Positions 27,813 through 35,928 of a DNA stretch of 39,956 nucleotides are shown here, piece after piece. The stretch spans positions 1 to 39,956 of the forward strand of contig CAMCBZ010000024.1 in NCBI GenBank assembly GCA_945873145.1, given 5' to 3'. The notes under the pieces were generated by a model. That model searched no databases and was not told where the DNA came from. It saw nothing but the letters and a program-made list of their open reading frames with translations. The stretch's first letter is position 1. Every line of letters starts with the position of its first letter. Origin of the DNA: an uncultured Prevotella sp. (lineage in GTDB: Bacteria > Bacteroidota > Bacteroidia > Bacteroidales > Bacteroidaceae). A program made the translations under genes and the position numbers.

Positions 27813-28319
27813 TTACTCTTTGGGCTTGTGACTGAAAAAATATGTGTTCTCGTAGAACTCCTTCATAACTTGTGCAGAAAAAGGGTTGTCTTTTCTTGAT
27901 ATGACAGCGAAATAATTATCAATACCCTCTTCGTCTGTTATTGAGGATTGGAGAATCGTGTATAGTCCATTTTCCGCGAAAGTAGAAAACCAGTAGCTAA
28001 ACAGTCTGCTTCTCATGGCTTGTTTCCCGTCTCCAGTGTCACAAATGTAAAGCATTGTAACATTGTTGATACGAAAGAATTCTTGGATAATGGCAAATAT
28101 GGTATCTCTTACACCCGAGTCGCGTGGTGAAGGTTTCTGGTTGATATTCGCTATAATCAATTGGTAGGATTCGTGAGAAATAAAATTATCCTCATCAAAT
28201 CCTACCGCAAATTTAACATCAGCCTTTGAGGTAAAACTGAAATAGTTTTGACGGCTTTTAAGTTCGGAAACTTTGTATGTCGCGTTTTGATTGATATGGT
28301 CTATATCAAGTTTCCTCAT
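27813..28319 (-). CDS. DUF6169-type hypothetical protein
   Basis: A soluble 168-aa protein without signal or membrane segments. Recognisable blocks are YFSFTSKADVKFAVGF, ESYQLIIANINQKPSPRD and the strongly conserved-looking LYICDTGDGKQAMRSRLFSYWF. I associate the last block with the Bacteroidota-restricted family DUF6169. This assignment is from memory and unverified. Function is unknown. Its start overlaps the stop of a 51-aa gene by 4 nt (ATGA), and the lolD-like gene follows 6 nt after it, so three genes share one promoter. The two-gene overlap resembles toxin-antitoxin layout, but no toxin motif is visible. Confidence 0.8.
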   Translation of the reverse strand: MRKLDIDHINQNATYKVSELKSRQNYFSFTSKADVKFAVGFDEDNFISHESYQLIIANINQKPSPRDSGVRDTIFAIIQEFFRINNVTMLYICDTGDGKQAMRSRLFSYWFSTFAENGLYTILQSSITDEEGIDNYFAVISRKDNPFSAQVMKEFYENTYFFSHKPKE

Positions 28320-28471
28320 AATACGAAAAACGATTTAACTTTCTTTCCTGTTTGCTTCTCATATTCTTCAGTCATTTCTTTCTCCAGTTCAGCGGCGATT
28401 TGCCGCTTTCGCTCTATCGCTGCCTTAAAACGTGCGATAGCTTCTGGTTTTGTTTTTACCGTAGATACCAT
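28316..28471 (-). CDS. 51-aa charged helical protein upstream of the DUF6169-type gene
   Basis: The ORF encodes MVSTVKTKPEAIARFKAAIE, continuing RKRQIAAELEKEMTEEYEKQ and ending TGKKVKSFFVL (51 aa). The middle is a single highly charged helix with K/R and E alternation. It overlaps the DUF6169-type gene in the ATGA arrangement, so translation is coupled. The promoter TATTTTTG lies 20 nt upstream of the ATG, with TTG a further 20 nt up. No homologous family is named here; obligate partnership with the downstream protein is inference. Confidence 0.7.
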   Translation of the reverse strand: MVSTVKTKPEAIARFKAAIERKRQIAAELEKEMTEEYEKQTGKKVKSFFVL

Positions 28472-28490
28472 AGTTTTTTTTGTTTTCTTG

Positions 28491-28521
28491 CAAAAATACT
28501 AAGAATCTTTTAAAGAGACAA
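28491..28521 (-). promoter_or_regulatory. Promoter of the 51-aa / DUF6169 / lolD operon
   Basis: On the minus strand, TTG at 28519-28521, 20-nt spacer, TATTTTTG at 28491-28498. It lies between the antiporter stop (28535) and the 51-aa ORF start (28471). Confidence 0.7.
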
Positions 28522-28534
28522 GAATACTCCGAGA

Positions 28535-30703
28535 TTATTTTCTCTCCGCCTGCTTCTTGCCTCCTTTCGGCATGCTCAAAGATATGCTCTTGTTTTTCAT
28601 CCAGTCGCGCAGGGCAGCGTAGGCTGAGGTCTCCTCGGTGTGCTGTGGCTGGGCGAAGGTCATACGCATCTTGTCGTCGCCATACTGGTCGGGGAAGATG
28701 ATCATCAGGTTCTTGCCTTTGAAGTATTTCGTGAGTTCCTCGGGCAGACGCTCCTGGGCTGCCTTGAACGACACCGTACCTTTACGGGCGGTGACAACGA
28801 CGAAGAGATGGTCGTCGGCGATGGTGGCGGCAAGCTTGGGCATCTCGTTCCAATGCTCCATCTCTATATAGGTGGCGCGTACCGAGGCGTGACGGTTCTT
28901 GACATATTCGTTGATCATCTGCAGCGTGTCCTTGCGACCGTAGAAGACAATGCGGCACTCCAGATTCTCCGACAGTCGTGAGAGTCGCTCTACCCAGCGG
29001 TAGAAGCCCGGCTCGTACTGTGCGCGGGAAGGTACGGCAACCTGTATGCGGCGCAGCGTGGCGATGGGGTGGTTGAGACGCGCCATGATGATCTGACGGC
29101 TCAGACCATTGAAGAGACTCTGATGAAACTCGCCCCAGAACTTAGGGCTGACATTGGAGTGAGTGTGCATGCCGATGAGCACCTCTGTAGCCTGAAACTC
29201 TTTGAAGGCGTGTTTGATGCCATTGGCGATGTTGGCGGCAATGCGCACCTGGGTCTGCAAGTGGACATCGGAGCCTGCGGCATAGTGGCTGACTTGATCC
29301 AGCAGCCGTTGACCCGCATCTTGGTTCTTGCGGATATTCTGGTCGTCATATACGACGTTCAGTGCCACAATGCCCTGAGGACGCTTGGCTGACCGCATCA
29401 TCAGTGCTAAGTCGATGAGGCGGTTGGCATATTCGGGATATTTCACCGGCACGAGGATGTTCTCCACCGTTGTGGGTGCTTCTTCGTCGTGTGCCACCTC
29501 CTTGTCGCGGACGATGATGCGCTGGGCGGAGCGGTCGGTGACGATCGACGAGATGATGCAGGTGAAGAGGATCATGATGACCACGCCGTTGAGCATCTGC
29601 TCATCGACAAGTGGCTTTCCGTCGGCAGTCTTGAGTCCCATGCCTACCATCACCATGGCAATGGCTCCGGCAGCATGTGCTGACGACAGACCAAACATCA
29701 TGTGCGCTGACGACAACGGCAGACGGAAGACAAAACCGGAGAGATAGGCGGCGATGGCTTTGCTCAGCGTGCCGATGATGACGAAACAGGCTACCACCCA
29801 GATGATATTCCCACCGGCAAAGAGCAGACGTACGTTGATGAGCATGCCTACGCCAATGAGGAAGTAAGGGATGAACAGTGCGTTGCCGATGAACTCGATG
29901 CGGTTCATTAGTGGCGAGAGCTGGGGGATATAACGGTTGAGGATGAGTCCGGCGAAGAAGGCGCCAAAGATACCTTCCAGTCCGATGAGTTCGGCAAGCG
30001 CTGCCATCAGGAAGAGCATGGCCATGACAAAGATGAACTGCATGACGGCATCGCTGTAGCGGCGCAGGAACCAGCGTGTCAGCCGGGGTACGGCATAGAG
30101 CAGACCGGCGCAGTAGAGAGCCATCTTCAAGACGAAGAAACTCCAGAAGGCCACACCACCGCCTCCCTGATGAGAAGCCACGATGATGGCCAGTACGATG
30201 AGGGCCAAGAGCAGACTCATCATTGTGGCACCTACGCTGATGACTACACTCGGCTTGCGCTGCAGTCCATAGCGGCTGACGATGGGGTAGGAGATCAGCG
30301 TGTGCGACGACATGATACAGGCCAGCAGCAGGGCGGCTCCTGTTGTATAGCCCAACAGACTGATGCCGGTGACGTAGTTCATTGCAAAGGGTATGGCGAA
30401 GGTTAGCAGGCCGAAGACCAGCGCGCGGTATTTGTTGCGCTGCAGGCCGTCGAGGTCCATCTCCAAAGAGGCCAGGAACATGATGTAGTAGAGGCCTACC
30501 CGTCCGAAGAGTTCAAAGGAAGCATCGCGTGAGAGAATGTCCAGTCCGTACTGTCCGACGAGCACGCCGGCCAGCACCATGCCGATGATATGCGGGATGC
30601 GCAGCTTACCCATGATGATAGGTGCCAGCAGGATGATGAGCAACACCACGAAGAAGATCAACGTGGGATTGGTAATGGGGAAGTATGACGCGATGTTGAG
30701 CAT
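28535..30703 (-). CDS. Kef-type cation:proton antiporter (CPA2) with C-terminal USP-like region
   Basis: The 722-aa protein has about twelve hydrophobic helices in residues 1-390, with CPA2 antiporter phrases such as LRIPHIIGMVLAGVLVGQYG and GLEGIFGAFFAGLILNRYIP. A cytoplasmic part (about 415-700) resembles tandem universal-stress-protein folds (NILVPVKYPEYANRLIDLALMM, MGMHTHSN-like segment IGMHTHSNVSPKF). It exchanges Na+ or K+ for H+ at the inner membrane. It is monocistronic, with a minus-strand -7 element TACCTTTG about 32 nt upstream. Ion specificity cannot be read from the sequence. Confidence 0.9.
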   Translation of the reverse strand: MLNIASYFPITNPTLIFFVVLLIILLAPIIMGKLRIPHIIGMVLAGVLVGQYGLDILSRDASFELFGRVGLYYIMFLASLEMDLDGLQRNKYRALVFGLLTFAIPFAMNYVTGISLLGYTTGAALLLACIMSSHTLISYPIVSRYGLQRKPSVVISVGATMMSLLLALIVLAIIVASHQGGGGVAFWSFFVLKMALYCAGLLYAVPRLTRWFLRRYSDAVMQFIFVMAMLFLMAALAELIGLEGIFGAFFAGLILNRYIPQLSPLMNRIEFIGNALFIPYFLIGVGMLINVRLLFAGGNIIWVVACFVIIGTLSKAIAAYLSGFVFRLPLSSAHMMFGLSSAHAAGAIAMVMVGMGLKTADGKPLVDEQMLNGVVIMILFTCIISSIVTDRSAQRIIVRDKEVAHDEEAPTTVENILVPVKYPEYANRLIDLALMMRSAKRPQGIVALNVVYDDQNIRKNQDAGQRLLDQVSHYAAGSDVHLQTQVRIAANIANGIKHAFKEFQATEVLIGMHTHSNVSPKFWGEFHQSLFNGLSRQIIMARLNHPIATLRRIQVAVPSRAQYEPGFYRWVERLSRLSENLECRIVFYGRKDTLQMINEYVKNRHASVRATYIEMEHWNEMPKLAATIADDHLFVVVTARKGTVSFKAAQERLPEELTKYFKGKNLMIIFPDQYGDDKMRMTFAQPQHTEETSAYAALRDWMKNKSISLSMPKGGKKQAERK

Positions 30704-30734
30704 ATATCTTCTATATTCCTACAAAATTCTTGCG

Positions 30735-30742
30735 CAAAGGTA
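30735..30742 (-). promoter_or_regulatory. -7 element for the antiporter gene
   Basis: Minus-strand TACCTTTG, about 32 nt before the ATG; the -33 element is not clear. Confidence 0.55.
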
Positions 30743-30804
30743 GCAATTAATTTTCAAACACTGAAAAATATTACATATTGTTCGTCTAATTGATGGGAAA
30801 GTTG

Positions 30805-30812
30805 TACTTTTG
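30805..30812 (+). promoter_or_regulatory. -7 element for asd
   Basis: TACTTTTG followed by CAACACG, 49 nt before the ATG. It is divergent from the antiporter promoter. Confidence 0.6.
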
Positions 30813-30861
30813 CAACACGATTATCACCATATCATTATAAAATAAGAGAAAGGAATAGATT

Positions 30862-31875
30862 ATGAGAGTAGCTATTGTCGGTGCCAGTGGCGCAGTGGGC
30901 CAGGAGCTTCTGCGTATCCTCGCTGAGCGTGATTTCCCCGTTGATGATCTTGTGCTGTTCGGCTCTACACGCAGTGCTGGCCGCCTTTACAACTTCAAAG
31001 GTAAGGACTATGAGGTGAAGCTTTTGCAGCACAACGACGATTTCAAGGGCGTGGACATCGCCTTCACCTCTGCCGGTGCTGGTACGAGTAAGGAGTTTGC
31101 GGACACGATCACGAAGTACGGTGCTGTGATGATCGACAACTCCAGCGCCTTCCGTATGGACGACGACGTGCCATTGGTGGTGCCTGAGGTTAACGCTGCT
31201 GATGCGTTGAAGCGTCCGCGCGGCATCATCGCCAACCCTAACTGTACCACGATCATGATGGTCGTCGTGCTGGAGCCTATCGAGAAGCTGTCTCATATCA
31301 AGAAGATCCATATCGCCAGTTACCAGAGTGCTTCCGGCGCCGGTGCCGCTGCAATGAAGGAACTCGAGCAGCAGTACAAAGAGATGGTGGAGCAGGGACA
31401 TGTGACGACTATTAATAAGTTCCCGCATCAGTTGGCCTACAATGTCATCCCGCAGATCGACAAGATGACGCCCAACGACTACACCAAGGAGGAAATGAAG
31501 ATGTACAACGAGACGCGCAAGATCATGCACTCCGATGTGCGTACCTCTGCCACCTGTGTGCGTGTGAGTTCGCTGCGCTCCCACTCCGAAAGCGTATGGT
31601 TCGAGACGGAGAAGCCGCTGAGCGTGGAGGAGATCCGCGAGGCTTTGAAAGTAGCTCCAGGCGTCACCGTTGTTGACGATCCTCAGAACTATGTATATCC
31701 CATGCCGCTGGAGAGTGCCGGAAAAGACGATGTCTATGTGGGTCGCATCCGCAAGGATCTCGCCGACGATAACAGCAACACGCTCTGGCTCACCGGCGAC
31801 CAGATCCGCAAGGGCGCAGCCCTCAATGCTGTGCAGATCGCCGAGTACCTTATAAAAGAAGGAGACGTGAAATAA
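30862..31875 (+). CDS. asd: Aspartate-semialdehyde dehydrogenase
   Basis: The 337-aa enzyme reduces aspartyl phosphate to aspartate semialdehyde, the branch point to lysine/diaminopimelate, threonine and methionine. It has the Rossmann start [20 protein letters not shown] and the catalytic Cys128 in [11 protein letters not shown] substrate-binding Arg/His region follows ([20 protein letters not shown]). The C-terminal [28 protein letters not shown] is canonical. It is monocistronic from the TAnnTTTG promoter. No intrinsic terminator is obvious downstream; a hairpin-rich segment follows. Confidence 0.96.
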   Translation: MRVAIVGASGAVGQELLRILAERDFPVDDLVLFGSTRSAGRLYNFKGKDYEVKLLQHNDDFKGVDIAFTSAGAGTSKEFADTITKYGAVMIDNSSAFRMDDDVPLVVPEVNAADALKRPRGIIANPNCTTIMMVVVLEPIEKLSHIKKIHIASYQSASGAGAAAMKELEQQYKEMVEQGHVTTINKFPHQLAYNVIPQIDKMTPNDYTKEEMKMYNETRKIMHSDVRTSATCVRVSSLRSHSESVWFETEKPLSVEEIREALKVAPGVTVVDDPQNYVYPMPLESAGKDDVYVGRIRKDLADDNSNTLWLTGDQIRKGAALNAVQIAEYLIKEGDVK

Positions 31876-32183
31876 GGAGTAAAGACGGGAAGCAGGGAGC
31901 GGCTAAACTCGGGAGCGGCTGCGAGGCACCGACGGGGCCTGCAACAGGGCATCGACAGGGCCTGCGACAGGGCATCGACAGGGCCTGCGACTGGGCCTTG
32001 GCACAGCCAAGGCAAACCGAACCGCTAACGCAAAAAGAGCGGCTCCCTGCCTTTCGGCTCTGCCCTTTGGCTCCTTAGCTGCTCTGCCTCTGCTCTTGAG
32101 CTGCTGTCTCTTCGCGTGAGCCGTTGTGTTTGCTTCGCCTGTGGCGAAGTCCTCCCTTTGTGATTCAATAATCTCCCCTGCCT
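31876..32183. repeat. Hairpin and short tandem-repeat segment upstream of the RAYT gene
   Basis: This 308-nt non-coding stretch contains a 23-bp tandem repeat (31935-31957, 31958-31980, partial 31981-31999; unit GGGCCTGCGACAGGGCATCG plus ACA). It also has two tight hairpins with 3-nt loops: GCCTTGGC-ACA-GCCAAGGC at 31995-32013 and CTTCGCC-TGT-GGCGAAG at 32133-32149. A near-perfect 13-bp inverted repeat lies at 31892-31904 and 32038-32050, with one mismatch. No gene and no clear promoter were recognised. Confidence 0.7.
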
Positions 32184-33188
32184 ATGAATGAGGAACAATA
32201 CCTACGGCACAAGCCCTTTGCCGGTCCTCTGAAGCCTTCCATGCTGCGTCGCGCCCCATTCAACGACTATCACGCTCGCCACATCTACCTGCTGACGATG
32301 ACCACCGTCAACCGCTACCCATGGCTTGGCGAGGTAGTGGGACACACGACGGCTCCGCGTTATACCCTCGACTATCCCCATATTGTTCCGAGTCCTTTAG
32401 GTCTTGCCGTCTTGGATGCTTGGCGGCACATCCCCGACTTCGTGCCGGAGATCTCTATTGTCGACTACCAACTCATGCCCGACCACCTGCATGGCATTCT
32501 CTTTGTCCATGAGAGGATGGAACGGCATCTCGGAAATGTCGTCGGGGGCTTTAAGAAATCGTGCAACGCAGCCTTTCGCCGTATCATCCTTCATGAAGAG
32601 GAGAATCCTAAGGAACAACACCACAAAGACGGTAATATGCTCTGGCAGCTCGGCTACAACGACCGCCTGCTGAAGGATGAAGGGCAGATGGAGCGGTGGC
32701 GTCGCTATCTTCACGACAACCCTTACCGGCTGATGATGAAACGCGAGCACCGTGATCTCTTCCGCGTGCAGCACAACTTTGAATATGCCGGCTATTGTTT
32801 CTCCGCCATCGGCAATCGCTTCCTTCTCGACTATCCCGAAAAGAAAGTTGTGCAGTGCTCACGCAGTCTCACGGCCGAACAGATCGAAGCCCAGCGCCAG
32901 CAGTGCCTGAAAGACGCAGCCCGTGGCGTGGTCTTCATCTCGCCGAGCATCTCACCGGGTGAGAAGACCATCATGCGCAGCTTGTTTCTTCAGGGTTGTT
33001 CTCTCATCCACCTTCGTGAGAACGGCTTCACCGACTACTCCAAGCCTGTAGGCCGTTCGATGCAAGCCTGTGCCGAAGGCCGCCTGCTGTTGTTGGCCCC
33101 CTGGGAGCATCACAACGCCCGCACGACAATCCGACGTGATCAGTGCTTAAGCCTAAACGAGATGGCCAAAGCCCTCAGCGAGTGTTAA
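32184..33188 (+). CDS. REP-associated tyrosine transposase (Y1 HUH) relative with an extra C-terminal domain
   Basis: A 334-aa protein. The N-terminal 210 residues match the IS200-like/RAYT Y1 endonuclease plan. The HUH-type pair is in YQLMPDHLHGILFV (His101, His103), followed by VVGGFKKSCNAAFRR, YNDRLLKDEGQMERWRRYL and HDNPYRLM. Tyr175 is the best candidate nucleophile, by position in the Y-x-x-x-NP segment. Residues 240-334 form an additional domain: VVFISPSISPGEKTIMRSLF, then a hydrophobic strand, KPVGRSMQACAEGRLLLLAP and a CLSLNEMAKAL helix. The pattern suggests a Rossmann/SLOG-like fold, which is inference. It stands alone without terminal inverted repeats, as RAYTs usually do. Confidence 0.8.
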   Translation: MNEEQYLRHKPFAGPLKPSMLRRAPFNDYHARHIYLLTMTTVNRYPWLGEVVGHTTAPRYTLDYPHIVPSPLGLAVLDAWRHIPDFVPEISIVDYQLMPDHLHGILFVHERMERHLGNVVGGFKKSCNAAFRRIILHEEENPKEQHHKDGNMLWQLGYNDRLLKDEGQMERWRRYLHDNPYRLMMKREHRDLFRVQHNFEYAGYCFSAIGNRFLLDYPEKKVVQCSRSLTAEQIEAQRQQCLKDAARGVVFISPSISPGEKTIMRSLFLQGCSLIHLRENGFTDYSKPVGRSMQACAEGRLLLLAPWEHHNARTTIRRDQCLSLNEMAKALSEC

Positions 33189-33215
33189 CGCTCATCACTT
33201 TTCTGTGGCTTCTTC

Positions 33216-33245
33216 TTGTTATATAGAAAAAAATGTGTATCTTTG
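33216..33245 (+). promoter_or_regulatory. Promoter of tRNA-Leu
   Basis: TTG (33216-33218), 19-nt spacer, TATCTTTG (33238-33245); the mature tRNA starts 23 nt later. Confidence 0.75.
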
Positions 33246-33267
33246 CATCCACTATGATTATTTTCAT

Positions 33268-33349
33268 GCGCCTGTGGCGGAATTGGTAGACGCGCTAGAC
33301 TTAGGATCTAGTTGCTCACGCAGTGCAGGTTCGAGTCCTGTCAGGCGCA
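33268..33349 (+). tRNA. tRNA-Leu (anticodon UAG)
   Basis: The acceptor stem GCGCCTG (33268-33274) pairs with CAGGCGC (33342-33348), discriminator A at 33349. The D-arm has AATTGGTAGA in its loop. The anticodon stem CTAGA/TCTAG encloses loop CTTAGGA, with TAG at 33302-33304. A long variable arm, typical of class II tRNAs, and a T-arm with TTCGAGT follow. CCA is not encoded. It is a single-gene unit between a consensus promoter and a strong terminator. It reads CUN leucine codons, mainly CUA/CUG. Confidence 0.97.
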
Positions 33350-33360
33350 CAAGGCAAAGA

Positions 33361-33394
33361 AATCCTAACCGTCGGCCGTCGGTTAGGATTTTTT
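33361..33394 (+). terminator. Terminator after tRNA-Leu
   Basis: AATCCTAACCG (33361-33371) and CGGTTAGGATT (33380-33390) form a perfect 11-bp stem followed by six T. Confidence 0.9.
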
Positions 33395-33446
33395 CCTTTT
33401 TCTGATATTTAACGCTCACGGGAAGAGTATTTTAAAGAAAAAGCAG

Positions 33447-33454
33447 TAACTTTG
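33447..33454 (+). promoter_or_regulatory. -7 element for glyS-FKBP operon
   Basis: TAACTTTG followed by CAGG, 35 nt before the glyS ATG. Confidence 0.6.
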
Positions 33455-33489
33455 CAGGAAAGTATAATTTATAAGAACGTAATAGAATC

Positions 33490-35058
33490 ATGGCACAAGA
33501 AGATGTATTCAAGAAGATTGTGAGTCATTGCAAGGAATATGGTTTCGTATTCCCCAGTTCAGACATCTATCCTGACGGACTCGCAGCCGTCTATGATTAC
33601 GGACCAAACGGTGTAGAACTGAAAAACAATATCAAGAAGTATTGGTGGGACAGCATGGTGCTTCTTCACAACAATATCGTGGGCATTGACGCCGCCATCT
33701 TCATGAACCCGACTGTTTGGAAGGCCAGCGGTCACGTCGACGCTTTCAACGACCCGCTCATCGACAACCGCGACTCGAAGAAGCGCTATCGTGCCGATGT
33801 GCTCATCGAGGATCAGATCGCCAAGTACGACGAGAAGATCGACAAGGAGGTGAAGAAAGCCGCCAAGAAGTTCGGTGACGCCTTCGACGAGAAGAAATTC
33901 CGTGAGACCAACCCCCGCGTCCTTGAGCATCAGAAGAAGCGCGACGACCTCCACGCCCGCTACAACGAGGCCATGCAGGGCCCCGACCTAGAGGAGCTCA
34001 AGCAGATTATCCTCGACGAGGGTATCGTAGATCCTATCAGCGGTACAAAGAACTGGACCGACGTGCGTCAGTTCAACCTGATGTTCTCCACAGAGTTCGG
34101 TTCTACAGCCGGTGCCACAAGCAAGGTCTATCTCCGTCCGGAGACCGCCCAGGGTATCTTTGTCAATTTCCTCAATGTGCAGAAGACCACCCGTCAGAAG
34201 CTGCCGTTCGGTATCGCACAGATCGGTAAGGCTTTCCGCAACGAGATCGTTGCCCGTCAGTTCGTTTTCCGTATGCGTGAGTTCGAGCAGATGGAGATGC
34301 AGTTCTTCTGCCAGCCCGGTACCGAGATGAAGTGGTTTGAGTATTGGAAGAAAGCGCGTCTGGCCTGGCACGAGGCACTGGGCATGGGCAACGAAAACTA
34401 TCGTTTCCACGACCACGAGAAGCTCGCCTTCTACGCCAACGCTGCCACCGACATCGAGTTCAAGATGCCGTTCGGCTTCAAGGAGGTAGAGGGTATCCAC
34501 AGCCGTACCAACTACGACTTGAGTCAGCACGAGAAGTTCAGCGGCACGAAGATGCGCTACTTCGATCCTGACACCAACGAGAGCTACGTGCCTTACGACG
34601 TGGAGACCTCCATCGGCGTTGACCGTATGTTCCTCAGCGTCATGTGCCACTCTTACGAGGAAGAGAAGCTCGAGAATGGTTCCAGCCGCGTCGTGCTGCA
34701 CCTGCCGGAGGCTCTGGCTCCTATCAAGTGCGCCGTGCTGCCGCTTGTCAACAAGGATGGTCTGCCCGAGAAGGCACAGGAGATTGTCAACGACCTGAAG
34801 TTCCACTTCACCACACATATCGAGGCTAAGGACTCCATCGGCAAGCGTTATCGCCGTCAGGACGCCATCGGCACGCCGTTCTGCGTCACCGTTGACGGAC
34901 AGACCCTGGAGGACAACACCGTCACGCTACGCTATCGCGACTCGATGGAGCAGGAGCGTGTGCCCGTGGAGAAGCTGCGTGAGATCATCGAGGACCGCGT
35001 GAGCATCACCAGCGTGCTGAAGAAACTCAGCAAGGAAATTGAGGGCCTTGACAAGTAA
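33490..35058 (+). CDS. glyS: Glycyl-tRNA synthetase (alpha2 type)
   Basis: The 522-aa class II synthetase of the single-chain homodimeric type charges tRNA-Gly. The N-terminus has EYGFVFPSSDIYPDGLAAVYDYGP. Motif 2/3 blocks include YLRPETAQGIFVNFLNVQ, LPFGIAQIGKAFRNEI and ETSIGVDRMFLSVM. The C-terminal anticodon-binding domain (about 420-515) contains YRRQDAIGTPFCVTVDG. An insertion rich in Lys/Asp (about 100-175) separates the first and second catalytic parts, as in this family. The FKBP lipoprotein gene begins 19 nt after its stop, implying a shared transcript. Confidence 0.96.
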   Translation: MAQEDVFKKIVSHCKEYGFVFPSSDIYPDGLAAVYDYGPNGVELKNNIKKYWWDSMVLLHNNIVGIDAAIFMNPTVWKASGHVDAFNDPLIDNRDSKKRYRADVLIEDQIAKYDEKIDKEVKKAAKKFGDAFDEKKFRETNPRVLEHQKKRDDLHARYNEAMQGPDLEELKQIILDEGIVDPISGTKNWTDVRQFNLMFSTEFGSTAGATSKVYLRPETAQGIFVNFLNVQKTTRQKLPFGIAQIGKAFRNEIVARQFVFRMREFEQMEMQFFCQPGTEMKWFEYWKKARLAWHEALGMGNENYRFHDHEKLAFYANAATDIEFKMPFGFKEVEGIHSRTNYDLSQHEKFSGTKMRYFDPDTNESYVPYDVETSIGVDRMFLSVMCHSYEEEKLENGSSRVVLHLPEALAPIKCAVLPLVNKDGLPEKAQEIVNDLKFHFTTHIEAKDSIGKRYRRQDAIGTPFCVTVDGQTLEDNTVTLRYRDSMEQERVPVEKLREIIEDRVSITSVLKKLSKEIEGLDK

Positions 35059-35077
35059 ATCACACAACAGGTAAAGA

Positions 35078-35716
35078 ATGAACATCGACATCAAGCGCGT
35101 CATAAAGAAATGGAGTGGGGCACTGCTTGCCGTTGTGGCAGGCAGCATGCTCTTTGCCGCCTGTTCTGAGAGCGACGACACCGGTTCGGAGTTTGACGAT
35201 TGGCAGAGCAAGAACACGACCTACTGGAATGCGCTCTACGCCAAGGCGCAGGACAGCGTCAAGGCTGGCAACACCAATTGGAAGATCATCAAGAACTGGA
35301 GCCTCGAGGACTCTCTGCAGTCTAAGAGCACCGATTTCATCATCGTCCACGTCAAGGAGAAGGGCTCCGGTACGGTCAGCCCGATCTATACCGACACGGT
35401 GCGGACGCACTATACCGGCCGGCTGATTCCCTCCGAGAGCTATCCCGACGGCTATCAGTTCGACTCATCCCTGGGTCACGCCATCTCCATGGATGAGGCC
35501 ACGCCGACGAAGTTTGCTGTCCGTGCGGTCGTTGACGGTTTCTCCACCGCTTTGCAAAACATGCATGTCGGTGACCGCTGGGAGGTATATATCCCTTATA
35601 CCCTTGGCTACGGCGAAAGTGCACAGAGTGCGATCCCTGCCTATTCCACGCTGATCTTTGACATCAAACTGGCAGCCTTCTATCCCAAGGGACAGAAAGT
35701 CCCCGACTGGAAGTAA
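35078..35716 (+). CDS. FKBP-type peptidyl-prolyl isomerase, lipoprotein
   Basis: A 212-aa protein with a lipoprotein signal (GALLAVVAGSMLFAAC, lipidated Cys29 followed by SESDD). The C-terminal FKBP domain spans about 85-200. Recognisable strands are TVRTHYTGRLIPSESY, AVVDGFSTALQNMHVGDRW and YIPYTLGYGESAQSAIPAYS. The domain contains a short insertion around YQFDSSLGHAISMDEATPTK. The acidic residues after Cys29 are a feature of surface or outer-membrane lipoproteins in this phylum, but the final side is not certain. It is co-transcribed with glyS and ended by a long hairpin terminator. It likely assists folding of envelope proteins. Confidence 0.9.
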   Translation: MNIDIKRVIKKWSGALLAVVAGSMLFAACSESDDTGSEFDDWQSKNTTYWNALYAKAQDSVKAGNTNWKIIKNWSLEDSLQSKSTDFIIVHVKEKGSGTVSPIYTDTVRTHYTGRLIPSESYPDGYQFDSSLGHAISMDEATPTKFAVRAVVDGFSTALQNMHVGDRWEVYIPYTLGYGESAQSAIPAYSTLIFDIKLAAFYPKGQKVPDWK

Positions 35717-35735
35717 GCTGATAGCATATCTTTTG

Positions 35736-35820
35736 GGCCATGCCCCGAAGCTTTTCTCAGAGTCCTATATATATAATAAGGTGTAGGACGTCGCGGAGAG
35801 CTTCGGGGCATGGCCTTTTT
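35736..35820 (+). terminator. Large 17-bp-stem terminator after glyS-FKBP
   Basis: GGCCATGCCCCGAAGCT (35736-35752) pairs perfectly with AGCTTCGGGGCATGGCC (35799-35815), followed by six T. The 46-nt loop holds a second hairpin, GTCCTA (35762-35767) with TAGGAC (35784-35789). Confidence 0.9.
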
Positions 35821-35928
35821 TGTTTGCCCCGAGCCTTTCCTGCTGCCTTTCTATTGCTGTTCTTGTGCCTTGATCCTCGGTAGTCGTCGTGCAAACGATT
35901 GCCCTGCGTTTGCAGGTCGAAAAGCTGT

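Noticed and set aside
33205..33405. 66-codon open frame across the tRNA-Leu gene
   Set aside because: It runs through the tRNA and its terminator.
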